Assembly: GCA_016858145.1 (NCBI GenBank)
Contig: JAEHOE010000010.1
Span: forward strand, 1,364,001-1,428,000
DNA from: Edaphochlamys debaryana
Lineage: Eukaryota > Chlorophyta > Chlorophyceae > Chlamydomonadales
Length of the DNA stretch: 64,000 nucleotides
Direction of reading: 5' to 3'
Of this stretch, positions 10,673-22,626 are shown one piece after another. A program made the position numbers and the translations under genes. Below the pieces are notes generated by a model, which did not search any database, had not been told where the DNA came from, and saw only the letters and a list, made by a program, of their open reading frames with translations. Position 1 is the first letter of the stretch. Each line of letters begins with the position of its first letter.

Positions 10673-13113
10673 CTATGCCTTCGGCGGCGCCGCCCCTGCT
10701 GCCCCTGCCGCCGCCGCTTCGGGCGCTGCCACCAACGCCGCCACCACCCCCGCCGGCTCCCCGAACGCCTGCCGCAGCCGGCTCGCCAGCTCCAGTTCCG
10801 CCTTGAGCCGGCCCAGCTCCGCCACCGCCGCCACCACACGGGGGTCCTGCGGAGGTGCGGCGGGGGGCGGGGCTATGGGTCGGGACATTCAGGCGGCACG
10901 AAGCGCATCGTCAAAGAGGCGCGTGGAGGCAGGGTGCAGTGCTGGATATCGTACGTCCACGTGAGCTGCAGTACGAGTACGGGACCGAGGGGCTCCACAG
11001 GCAAGCGGCGAAGGCCTTGCTCGGATTCCGGCTTTGGCCCTCACCTGGTTGCCCAGGCCCTCCTTGGTCTTGAGCGCCCTCACTGCGTCCGCTTGCGCGC
11101 GCACAGCGTCCTGGGGTGACGGCAATTACGGCACGAAAATTGAGCGGGGCCGCGTCGTCCTATAGCGCGTCAGTGCTATCCAGACCCACCCGTCCGCTTT
11201 CGAGGTGTAGCGGAACAATCGAGCGGCATCGGAGCAGCCGCGCAACAGCTCCGCACACTGCACCAGAAAGCCCAAGGTCTTCATCTGCACCACTTCTCAT
11301 CCCGGTCCATCGTCCGCGCACCTGCAGGCTCTCGATGACTGACGCGTCCGCCGGCTGCGAACCGGGAGGAACCTCCGGCACCAGCGGCCGGCCCTCGAGC
11401 CGCACAGACCCCCAGCGAGACGCTGTGGCAGCGCCGGAGGTGTCCGAGCCGGGGGCAGCTTCCACCATCTCCCAGCGGTCGAACAGAACCGCCACGCCCG
11501 CACAGACCTCTGCGTGGGGCGCCGGGCGCGGACAGGAATCCAGGGGGAGTCGTGGCATCCCAGGAGGACCGCCCGGCGGAGCATGCTCAAAATCACCCGT
11601 CCTTGACTCAACGACATCCGAGCGGCAGCCCCAAAGCTCCCAGCGAGCGCCTGTGTTGTTTCTAATAGTTGTTGGTACGCACCGTTCGGCGACACGAGGC
11701 TGAGAACCAGCGCCTGGGGGCAGCGAAGCGCCAGAGCGGGAGCGGTACCCGCGCCGCATCCATCGCCGCCGCCACCGCCGCTGCTGCTGCTGCCCCCTGG
11801 GCCCCAGACTTCCGGTCCGCGGCTCAGCGTCAGCGAGCAGAGCCGCCCGCGTCGGGGAGGGCCGTGAGCCGCCATCGCCTGTGGGGGCCAAAGAAAGGGA
11901 ATCGAGTGCGCCGAGTCAGCCACGGAGCTGTACGACAACCTCGCCGACAGGCTAAATAGGGCACACAAGGTCAAGCCTTTCAACACCTTGCCTTCAGCTG
12001 AGGCCGGCGCCCAAGCCAACCACGCGATGCGCTCGCGCCCACGCCCCGCGCCGCCAGCGTGGTATGAGAGCAAAGGCTGTAGCCGCTGGCCTCGCATGCG
12101 ATCAAGCTAGTCAACCCCAGCACCCTCGCCCGGCACCCCAGACCCCACCTCCAGGAGGGCCGTGGCTCCCTCCGCATCGCCCTCAGCCAGCAGCGGCCAA
12201 GCCACCGCGCGCGGAACGGACACGTCAGCACCCGCCGCCCCACTGCCTTTGCTGCCGCCGCCGCCGCTGGCGCCCGCAGCCGCCATCCAGCCGGGGGCCT
12301 TCAGGGCCTCCGCCGCCGCCCGGTTCAGGAACCGAACCCGCAGGCCCGCCGCGCCACTGCTGCTGGTGCTGCCGCTGCCGCTGGCCCCAGCCCCACTTGT
12401 GATGCGGTCGCGTGTGCTCGCATCAGCGGTGGCGGCAGGTCTGGAGGCGCTACTAGAGGCTGCGGCGATGCCCGGAAGGGCGGGCGGCGGCGGAGCGAGC
12501 AGCGCGACGCAGCAGGGCAGGGCGTCCAGGGCGGGGGCAAGTGCCAGGAGGTCGGTGCTCTTCTCCATTAGCGGCCTGCGTGCAAGGGCATTCATGAGAT
12601 TGAGGAGGGACGGTGCCGCAGGCTGATGGCCTCATAGCGACACCTGCATGGTGCATACATACACAGCTGAGGTACGTTGCCATGCAAGGCTCAGGCGCGA
12701 GCCCACCTGCCGTACGCCCTCTGCACACACTCGTGCAGGAGGATGAGCAGGCTGAGGCTCTGGTAGGATGACGGGTCCACCGTGGCCGGCGGCGTGCTGC
12801 TAGCGTTGCTGGAGCCGTCGGCTGCTGGCGGCCCAGCGGAGGGTGACGCAGCGGCTGCACATGCCGTCGACGGCACCGTCAGGCCGCGCCAACGTGAGGC
12901 CACCGCTGCTGTCCGTGCCGCGGCTAGAGCGCCAGAGCTCTTGACAGAAGCAGGCCTGAAGGACTGGGCTGCGGTCGAGCAGCTCACACCGCCGCCGGCC
13001 CTGCTGCAGGGCGGTGCCCGGAGAACGCCCGCCGCGACGGAGGCAAGCGCTCGATCGCTCTCGCCGTTCCTCGCCGGAAGCGCACTGGAGGCCGACAGCC
13101 CTAGACGCAGCAT
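10673..13113 (-). CDS. MEKHLA/PAS-like domain protein with a C-terminal WHEP domain
   Basis: Seven exons in reverse order: 13113-12707, 12575-12149, 11878-11683, 11650-11597, 11509-11322, 11110-11045, 10846-10673. Together they give 503 residues. The N-terminus (about 1-110) is Ser/Ala-rich with few acidic residues, like an organelle transit peptide. Residues about 115-378 look like a MEKHLA (PAS-related) domain. They contain SYQSLSLLILLHECVQRAYG, PALDALPCCVALL, VRFLNRAAAEALKAPGW, SPNGARWELWG and GVAVLFDRWEMVE, with Ser/Gly-rich inserts. Residues about 415-465 form a WHEP helix-turn-helix (ASVIESLQ, DAVRAQADAVRALKTKEG, DPRVVAAVAELGRLKAELE) split over three exons. WHEP domains bind RNA and normally sit on aminoacyl-tRNA synthetases. 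The junction 11682-11651 needs a 32-base intron to keep phase; a frameshift is the alternative. Function unknown; a light/redox or ligand sensor linked to RNA binding is a guess. Confidence 0.62.
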
Positions 13114-13471
13114 CGCGCTGAGGTGCTGAGCGAGGGGCCACGGGCTGCAGGCTCGGCGGAGAATTGCGCCCGCCGACGTCGGCAGCTCGCCTGAGGGTCT
13201 AAGAGTGTGTAGTGGACAATCCTATATTCCTATGGTGTGAAGCAAGGGCTGTTTGACGTTGTACGTGGCCCTTCAATGCAGTCGCGGCCCTCAGCATGGA
13301 TGCACTGAGCCGCAGCAACACGAAATACCGTTTGCTCTATTGTACCACAAACATCTCGATGCAGTGCTTGACGGAGGGGATGCACGAATTAGCTTGAACC
13401 TGGTGATGGAAGATTAGTGCCGGGCTTGCACTGGACTAGCGACAACAGCAGAGCGCTAGTTAGCCACGACG
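13114..13471. promoter_or_regulatory. Divergent promoter region (MEKHLA-WHEP / mS37-like)
   Basis: 358 bases separate the start codons of two divergently oriented genes, so both promoters and 5' UTRs must fit here. I see no convincing TATA box or named motif. Confidence 0.45.
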
Positions 13472-14129
13472 ATGGGTCACGACATCAAAAAGCTGCGCGA
13501 GGCGGACGTGAACGCAGTGGCCAAGCGCTTGGTAAAACAGGATGCTCCGTGCACCGCGGAGCTTGGCAGCCTCATGGACTGTATGAAGGTGCGAGCGATG
13601 GCATAATGCGATCGTGTGGGGTGGCGACATCTCGCGCGTGCCCTCGGGGCCGTGGCTCCCGCCGTCACCCCAGCCCCGCCGTCTTCCCCTGCCCGCAGCG
13701 CTCTGGCACAGACGCGGACTCCCTTTGCGCACGCGAGCGCGCAGCTCTGGCTGCATGCGCGGGGCGGCAGGGGCATCTGGCGAACGCTGCGGCGGTGGAG
13801 AAGCGGCAGCTCGTGCGGTCTTTCCGGGTAGGTTGTCCTCGGGAGTCCTCTCCTCTTACGGCACGGGCCGGGGCCGACAAGGGACGACCCAGGACCTGGA
13901 GGAGTGCGTGTCCGGAACGTTCGGGGCATGGGCGCACGTGACCCGGGCTGATGGACAAAGACGCTTGGGAACCGTCCGAGTCCTGGGCCGGCGGACTGAT
14001 GAGCACGGACGTATCAAGGGCCCCTAACGCCAGGACGGACTACGTAATACAGGTTCTCTACCCCTTCCCCCCACCCCTTCCCCTGCCGACCAGACGCTAG
14101 TTAGCACTTGGAAGCGCTTCGGCTACTGA
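13472..14129 (+). CDS. Twin CX9C (CHCH) protein, likely mitoribosomal mS37 (CHCHD1/MRP10-like)
   Basis: Three exons (13472-13588, 13699-13827, 14094-14129) give 93 residues. Two perfect CX9C motifs are present: Cys27-Cys37 (CTAELGSLMDC) and Cys49-Cys59 (CARERAALAAC). These form the two disulphide-linked helices of CHCH proteins imported into the mitochondrial intermembrane space by MIA40. The basic N-terminus, the spacing between the helices and the short basic tail ending WKRFGY fit the small-subunit ribosomal protein mS37 family (yeast MRP10, 95 residues; human CHCHD1, 118). Another small CHCH factor, such as a CMC or COX assembly protein, is the alternative. It is divergent from the MEKHLA-WHEP gene. 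Confidence 0.75.
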
Positions 14130-14900
14130 GCGCGCTGGCTGAGGTGCCACGAGCAACACGGGCGGGAGCGCAGCCGCGCTCGGGGCGTGTAGGCGCGTGG
14201 CAAGCCTGCCTCGCCTTGCACCTTTTGGGCCCGGGGAGCGTGCTGCGGTTGCAAAGCCGCACGGTACGCTTGGACCAGAGCTGGGCGCCGGGTGTGCGCA
14301 ACCAGGAGCGCCGTGCTCGGTAACCCAACCGGCGCTTTGGGCCAGGAGGCACCCCCGCGGCCCCCTCCCTACAGCTCAAGCAGCGGTGGCTAGGCCGCGC
14401 CCAGACAGGCGCATGCCCCTGCTCGGGGCGTGGTGCACGGGGTCCATTTGGCTACGGAAGTTGGGCCTCTGAGGCCCTGAGCCGCTTCTTATAATGGGAC
14501 GCGAGAAAGGCGGTGGAGGCAAGGCGGTGATGCGGCTTCCTCGGGACGAGCCTCACAACGCAGAACTGTATGGCGGGCAGCTGGCCGCCGTCGTCACGCC
14601 ACTGACGCGTGAAGTGTGGGCGCAGCCGGCGGCCAAGGGCTCTCCCAAAGCCCCGGCTTCTTTTGAGAGGGGACCCCAGCGCCAGCTATGCAAGCGGTTT
14701 TGGCCGTGACGGCCTCACCCTAGTGCGCGTGGCGCATGCAGGGGCAGGCCGCCTATCAAGGCGTTGTCCGCAACACTGAGGCTGGCACCAGGAGGCTAGA
14801 TAGGGGGGGCACAGGCTTCATGTAGAACGCGGCCGTATGCAGCGGGTGTGTTTGTTTGTGATGGGCCGGGTTTGGGTTTCATCATCGGGTCGACTGTCGG

Positions 14901-14905
14901 TGTAA
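14901..14905 (+). terminator. Candidate poly(A) signal of the mS37-like gene
   Basis: TGTAA occurs about 770 bases after the stop at 14129, followed by GT-rich sequence. Confidence 0.4.
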
Positions 14906-15148
14906 GTCGTTACGACTGGAGGGCTTGGGGGGTGAGCGGATGAGTGCGGGACGTCGATTGATGTCCAGAGAGGTGCGTGAAGCTACGTTGAGAGCGGGAT
15001 GACCAATGCAGGGCTTAACAAGGTGCTCTGGTCAGGGCTGGCATGGCTGCAGAGCAGGCGGCGCAGGTGCAGATGCGGGACAGGGCTGCGCGGTGACTGG
15101 CACACGTGCCGGTTTCGCATGCGGAGGGCTTGGTCTTGATGGCAGGTG

Positions 15149-15153
15149 TTACA
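15149..15153 (-). terminator. Candidate poly(A) signal of the 3CxxC zinc-finger gene
   Basis: The reverse strand reads TGTAA about 340 bases downstream of the stop at 15492. Confidence 0.45.
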
Positions 15154-15491
15154 ATTGTCGATACGATTTGGCCCTCCAGCCGGTTATCAGCGTGCGGGTC
15201 CTCTGCCATGCGCTTTTCGCCGCCGCTGCCATGGGCGCCTCCTACGGTATCTTGCAGCCACAACAAGCAACACAATAAGCGTCACTTGCACATGCCTAAG
15301 CGTGCTCACAGTTCAACAGTCATCCCCCGCAGCCCCGCAGCCCGCGGAGCGGAGCTGCATCCTACCACACACGTGATACACCTCTTTATACCCACATACA
15401 GTGTACGGTAACCCACGCTCCGCTATCGGGACTTTCCCCTCACGCCTTCAGGCGGCCAGGGCAGGGCCGGCCGCACTGGGGGTCGCCCCCA

Positions 15492-17163
<1,672 letters not shown>

Positions 17164-20100
17164 ATGACCATGAGGTCCTCCATTCTATTGCTGTCCAGTG
17201 CGCTGGCTCTGGCGCTCTTGTCAGGTGCGCCGTCGCTGACATGCGTGGGGTCGCGCATGCCGCATGTCGCTGTGCCCACACTTGCCCCACGCCGCGGCTC
17301 GCGCAGGCGCCTGGCCGCAAGGCATCACACCTCCAGGCCAGGAGAAGAAGCTCTTGGCACAAGGTGAGAAGTGGTGACCCCACGGCTCGGCGTGTCGACT
17401 GGTGTAGTGATTGTCGCTCACGGTGTGCGGGTAGCTGGCTGGAAGACGGCCTCCCGCAGACTGCTCGCACGGCAACCCACAAGGCTAGGAGCACTGCGCG
17501 GCTAGCCATGCTGGGTCCAGCACCCCACGCCCGACCTTGCGTGTGTATCGCATCCCGCGTCCCGCTGACGCCCTCGCTCCCCCGCCCTCGCTCCCCCGCC
17601 CCCTTCCCCCGCCTCCCCCCAGGCTTCCTGTCGGCCGTGGATGACCCCTCCGGCGAGACCGAGTACGCCATCACTGATCCCAAGGGCCACAAGTCACACT
17701 CTCTTGGCAAGGGCATTGCCAGGAAGCCTAAGCGGGACAAGGACGGCAATGCGCTGGAGGTCGGGGATTACATCAGCGCGGTAAGCCGAGGGGTCAAAAC
17801 ACACGGCCCATGCCGCGTGCCTGCTTGCAAACTAGCCGGGCCGGGCCGGGCAAACTAGCCGGGCAGACTGTCCCACTCTCCACCTAGGTTCGTGTGTCCC
17901 GTCCCTTGCCCCATGCGCAGTACTGCACCCCTGACGCCAACACGGGCCAGTGCTCGTCCCTCACCGAGTCTGACTTCATCCTCATCAACCGCCCGGCCCC
18001 GCCCACGTGCGTCCGTGCGCGAGTGCAAGGCCTGCTAGGGCTCTCCTTGTGTAACAGAAGGAGGCGAGCCCATCAATAGTCAGGCAGTCTGCAAGGTGTC
18101 ACGCCCTCCCTTGTCCCCCTGCCCCTTCCACCCGCCCCGCCCCTCAGTGCCACGGGCGTCGTTCAGCGTGTGCTGGTGCTCCTGGGCAACAACCCCAACT
18201 GCAACGTCCCCCTCCGCAACGAGACGTCGCTCGAGTATCTGCGCGTGCGTTACTTTGGCGCCGACAACAGCGGCACCGACCCGGGGTGCATCGCCAGGTG
18301 GGCAGCGGAACGACGCGGGGACGCCGTCACCTGGGGATGCCCTCAAGTCTGCTGCTACATCTTTTGGAGCTTACCTGTTGCCTCTTTTCTCCCTGCACCA
18401 CACGCGTCCACAGGCAAATCGAGGAGTGCTCGTACGGCAATCTGCGCATCAACAATGCCACCACTGACTTCTTCATGGTCACACCCGAATGCTGGTGAGC
18501 GGGACGGAGGGGAGGGCCCTTGGGAGGGGAGAGGCGGGGCCAAGGAATCAGGCAGTTGTACTGCTGTGGCAAAGCCATGCGTCACCTCCACAACTCATCC
18601 CGCCCCACTCTGTCCACAGGGCTACGGACGTGTGTGCGGGGTACTACGACATCGACGCAAGGATGAGGGCGGCCGCCCTGGCCATCGGAGTCGACCCATC
18701 CGCTTACGAGAGGGTGCACCACGTCGTCAATGCGCCCAAGTAAGGACCGCCTGCATTTGACTATCCCTTGCGGCATGGGCTTCAGAGGGGCCATCCAGGC
18801 TGACACGAGGAGACTGACCTCCCCTCTTTTCCCGTGCCGCGCTTCCCCGACAGCTGTGGCTGGTCCGGCGCTGCGCAGACCCCCGGCACCATCGTGTGGC
18901 TCAGGGGCTGGGCAATGGACGGCCTCACGCCCCTGCACGAGGTGAGACCTGCCGTGCTTGGACCTCCACACCTCACCCAGCACCCACCCTTTCATTGACC
19001 CCTGCTCCTCCGCCCCTCCGCCCCACCCCAGATGACACACCACTACTACCGCTGGCACGGCTGGGCCGCCACCGCCACCAGCGCCGGTGTTTCCGTGGAG
19101 TACAAGGACGGCAGCAGCTACATGGGCAACGGATACGTTTGCCCCAGCGCGCCGCAGCTGGTGAGGAGAGCGCCCCTCACTGCGCCCTCTTTCGCTTCCG
19201 TGTACCTTCCTCGCAACCCTTGCACCACTCTTCCAACCCCCACACACCAGGCCAACATGCAGTGGGCCTCCCCCGCTGTGGGCGGCGGTGCCGTCACCTC
19301 CGCCGTGCTCCCCCCCGGCCCCGCCACCTCGGCCCCCTTCATGCTCCCCGCCACCTACATGACGGGCGCAGGCGCCTACGTGCGCGTCCTGCCCGACTGG
19401 GTCCCAGGGTACTACCTGGAGGACGGAGTCACAGTCAGCAATACCTCTGCCAGGTGAGGATGGGGGAGGGGCATAGGCGTCTCGTGCAGTGCTCTTTGGT
19501 TCGTGCGCTGGGCCTTAACCGGGTCTTGGCCCTCCATTGTGTCACGTCCCCCGCACAGGAACCTGTATCTCGAGGTTCGGCGCAGCATGGGCGCTGATTG
19601 GCGCATGGCTGGCCAGGCCTGGGACGGATCGGTGAGCGGGACGGGGGACCCGCCTCAACTGCCTTACGCTTCATCACCGCTGCCTGCCCACACTGCACCA
19701 CCGCCTCCTCCCCCCCAGGTCATCATCCACGACGTCCGTGCCGACTACGACCTCTTCCCCAACGTCGCCAACTTCTCCAGGGACCACCGCAGCAACTTCA
19801 CGGGCTTCGTGCCGCCCAACAGCCGCCGGGTCATGCCGGAGCAAAAGGTGGGGCCTCTGGACGGGGGCAAGGCGGGATGGGATGAGGTGCGTTGCACCGC
19901 AGTAGTATCTGGTGGCCATAGGAGTCTCAAGTGGGGTTACACAGCTGTGCCTCTCTCTCGACCGACCGCTCCCCCCGCGTGCTCCCCCCTCCGCCTCCCC
20001 CCACCCCCAGCTGGTCATCTACGTGGGCACCTTCCAGGGGGACAAGGCATCCGTGCTGCCCGTATACCTCTGCCGCTATGCCGGAAGCGATGCGGAGTGC

Positions 20101-20510
20101 CCGACACTCAGCGACGTGCTGGGCCTCCCCAAGCCTTCCGCGTCTCCTTCCCCCTCCCCCTTTCCCTCCCCCTCGCCCTCCCCGTCTCCATCCCCGTCTC
20201 CTTCACCCTCGCCCTCTCCGTCTCCCTCCGCCTCGCCTTCTGCCTCTCCTTCCGCCTCGCCCTGCACCAACCCCAAGGCCTGCAAGGTCAAGCCCAAGCG
20301 CAGCCTGCGTAGTGAGTGCACCTTGGGGCCTGCAAGGGGGCGGCTAGCTCAAGGGCTCCTTGCTTGGCTCACCACGCACCAGCACTGGCAGGTGTGCTAG
20401 TCTCCGGGTAATAATCAACAACTGCGGTTGCCTATGCCTGCTGACGGCTACTGCCCTGCCCTTTCCTCTTCGCAGGCCTGCTGGGGCGCCGGACGGGCCC
20501 TGAGGCATAG
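17164..20510 (+). CDS. Gametolysin-like M11 metalloprotease with Ser-Pro tail
   Basis: Thirteen exons: 17164-17224, 17623-17780, 17921-18006, 18148-18297, 18414-18494, 18620-18739, 18854-18941, 19032-19160, 19251-19453, 19559-19631, 19719-19847, 20011-20311 and 20476-20510. They give 537 residues. A signal peptide (MRSSILLLSSALALALLSG) directs secretion. The metzincin zinc motif HEMTHHYYRWH lies at residues about 247-257, split by an intron after HE. It has all three His and the catalytic Glu, but Tyr replaces the usual central Gly. SSYMGNG, about 20 residues later, can supply the Met-turn. The mature part has several N-glycosylation sites and paired cysteines. The C-terminus has a Ser-Pro run, likely hydroxylated and glycosylated as in volvocine matrix proteins, then a short basic end. 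Gametolysin degrades the Chlamydomonas cell wall, and Volvox VMPs act in the matrix. Which role applies here is not shown. Confidence 0.88.
20134..20265 (+). repeat. Ser-Pro codon repeat in the M11 protease tail
   Basis: A simple hexanucleotide-like repeat (TCCCCC, TCGCCC, TCTCCG variants) encodes about 20 SP/SPSA units. Codon-level variation shows selection for the amino-acid pattern rather than fresh slippage. This is a hydroxyproline-rich glycoprotein motif. Confidence 0.85.
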
Positions 20511-21264
20511 ACCCACCAGCAGCCGGCGTCCATGCCTTGTCCGCGCTATGTGCCAGCGAAGGCAGTCGAAGCATGGGCTGTGGGCTTGGGACTGCGCTCG
20601 CAGAAGCCCCACGCACGGCGGCGCATCAAGGAAGAGGATCACGGTGTGCATCTCCAAGACACGGGTGATTGACCCTGTGACATTCATCTAGGAGCGCGGA
20701 GTAGTAAGCTTTGCTGAGAATCGAAGCGTACCAGTCCGGCACTGAGCATTCAGTACTTTGCTAGGTAAGGGTTGAGGAATGCCTCTAGATAGGCCCCATT
20801 CATCTAGCGGTGTACTGCTCTGCGTCATCACCTTAAGCTTCAGATGACGCATGCCGCCTGACGGCTCCTAGACTGCTTGGTGCTGGCATTTGACAGCTTA
20901 CAAGCACATGCGTGTGCCACCGGCCGCTGGCTCCCCAACGGCTGGGGCCTTTCTACTGTGTACATATGTGTGCAGTTAAGCAATGAAACGGAGAGACGAT
21001 TATGGGGCGTGGCGGCTGCCGTAGAGGCAGGAACCGCCCGTCCATGCGTGCACGGCGTCGAACCAGACGCCCCATGTGTGCCATTCACGCCCGGACCCAT
21101 TCATTTTTTGCCAAGGCCCCGTTCCATGTCGTTCCTGATGGTGTACTGATCCTGTCCTGTGACTGTATTGAGATAGGCGTGTTTCAGCGGACCCCACCCA
21201 GATCGCGTAGATCGCTAGCTAGGGGTCAAGACTGAGGCGCGCAGTTTGTAGTTACAGCAGAGGG
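20511..21264 (+). other. 3' flank of the M11 protease gene
   Basis: No gene is seen. No TGTAA is found before the duplicated spacer begins; the first one (21548) is in that spacer and may be chance. Confidence 0.35.
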
Positions 21265-22127
21265 CTTGCTGGGACCCAGGAGGTGTGTTGCGGCATTGAC
21301 CAGTACCGGTGGACGCTTGCTTGAGGTTCGGGTTCTTGCCGCCGCTTTGCCGGGAAAGAGGGAGTAGAAGACAACAACGAAGCGTAGCGCTTGGTTGAGG
21401 GGCGTAGGGCGTGGAAAGAGGGACTGGTGGGTCCCATGGTCTGAACGAGGGGCACACCCACTTACAGTTATGGCTCGAAGCGTCGAAGGACAGGCTGCTG
21501 CCGGAACCTCGGGTCAGACCCTTGTCCACTTATGGAGCGGTTCCCGCTGTAATCCTCGCATCCTCGAGCTGGGGCTACGCTTCAGGCGTGGGCGTCAGGG
21601 CAGGTGGCTCTCGGCCAGACGCGGTGGACTTCCAAGACGGCCCGGGCTCGGTTGAGTCCCGCGGCGGGTCCCGATGCCTCCCCACGGCCTCTCAAGACGT
21701 TCTTCTCCTTCCCACAGCCCCAGGCAGGGAAGGGGGGGCGAAAGTGGCATTTGGGGAAATTTCCCCTCCTCTCTCCCCTGGCCCCATTTGTCCCGTGCCA
21801 GTTGTCGAAGCCGCAAGCAAGCCCTTAGCCTCAGCGCCCGGTGGGGCCCCAAGTGGGACGTGGTGGAGTGAAAGGCAGCGCCCTGGACGCGCTAGACCCG
21901 GGCTCGCTTTGCAGACCCCTAGGCGCTCCTTTAGGCTCTCGGCTGTGCAGGATGCGCGGCTGCCCGACAAGTGGCTCCAGCTGCTTCCCCGGGCTAATAC
22001 CCTGATACCCACGTGTCTCGGCACTTGCTACCTAACACATCTTTCCGATTCCCATGGCCTCAGCTCTCGGCAGAAGAAGCATTCGACCTCATCGTTTGGG
22101 ACGTTCGCCCCGGGCTCCGGGCACACT
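21265..22127. repeat. Duplicated spacer, copy 1
   Basis: This stretch is a diverged partner of 25945-26947. Shared landmarks include CGCTTGCTTGAGGTTCGGGT (from about 21313 and 25987) and CTACGCTTCAGGCGTG followed by GCGTCAGGGCAGGTGGCTC (about 21575 and 26200). No gene is seen. It lies immediately 3' of the RGP gene on the reverse strand and forms the left part of the tandem duplication. Confidence 0.7.
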
Positions 22128-22148
22128 ACCAGTATGAGATCCACTCTC

Positions 22149-22153
22149 TTACA
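22149..22153 (-). terminator. Candidate poly(A) signal, RGP copy 1
   Basis: The reverse strand reads TGTAA about 475 bases after the RGP stop at 22627. The same motif is conserved in copy 2 at 26969. Confidence 0.55.
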
Positions 22154-22626
22154 CAACCGCGTTGCCGCGGTGCCTGTGGCCTGGCGGGCCACTCCATCCG
22201 CTTCCACCGCTTCCTGACTGTCCGAGCAAAATCCACCCTAGAAGGTGCACGAGCGCATGGTAGCAGTCATGTCACTCACACATGCATCAGTCTCGCATCT
22301 ACGGCCAGTGCCACCCACCACCGACCCTCTACCTAGCACCAGCCTGTCGCTGCCTAGCCTCAAGTCCTGCCAGGTCCTGAACCTGGTCCGGCATGCCGCG
22401 GACACTGCCCTGGCCCTACACACTGGAGGTCACATCGAAACCTGTCATTGAGTCCGAGTCTACACGCCCCTATCGCCCCAGTGCGCACGCCGCCGCACAT
22501 AAGTCCGGTCAAGAACCCGTGCCCAAGCCCACGGCCAGCGGCCATGGCAGCTTCCACATCGCTGCTCGACGCACAGCCCTCTTTTAAGAGGGTGGTCCCG
22601 AACACGCTCGTGGTGGGTCCGTCCGC

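Larger units (their letters stand above)
14130..15491. other. Convergent 3' regions, no gene seen
   Basis: This stretch lies between the mS37-like gene (+) and the 3CxxC gene (-), whose 3' ends face each other. A 71-codon frame at 14494-14709 has no recognisable domain and is probably chance. TGTAA at 14901 (+) and TTACA at 15149 (-) are plausible poly(A) signals for the two genes. Confidence 0.4.

Noticed and set aside
14494..14709. 71-codon frame MGREKGGGG...
   Set aside because: No family, no upstream context, and it lies between two convergent 3' ends.
21548..21552. TGTAA as poly(A) signal of the M11 protease
   Set aside because: It lies 1.04 kb after the stop inside the duplicated spacer and is not conserved in the other spacer copy.
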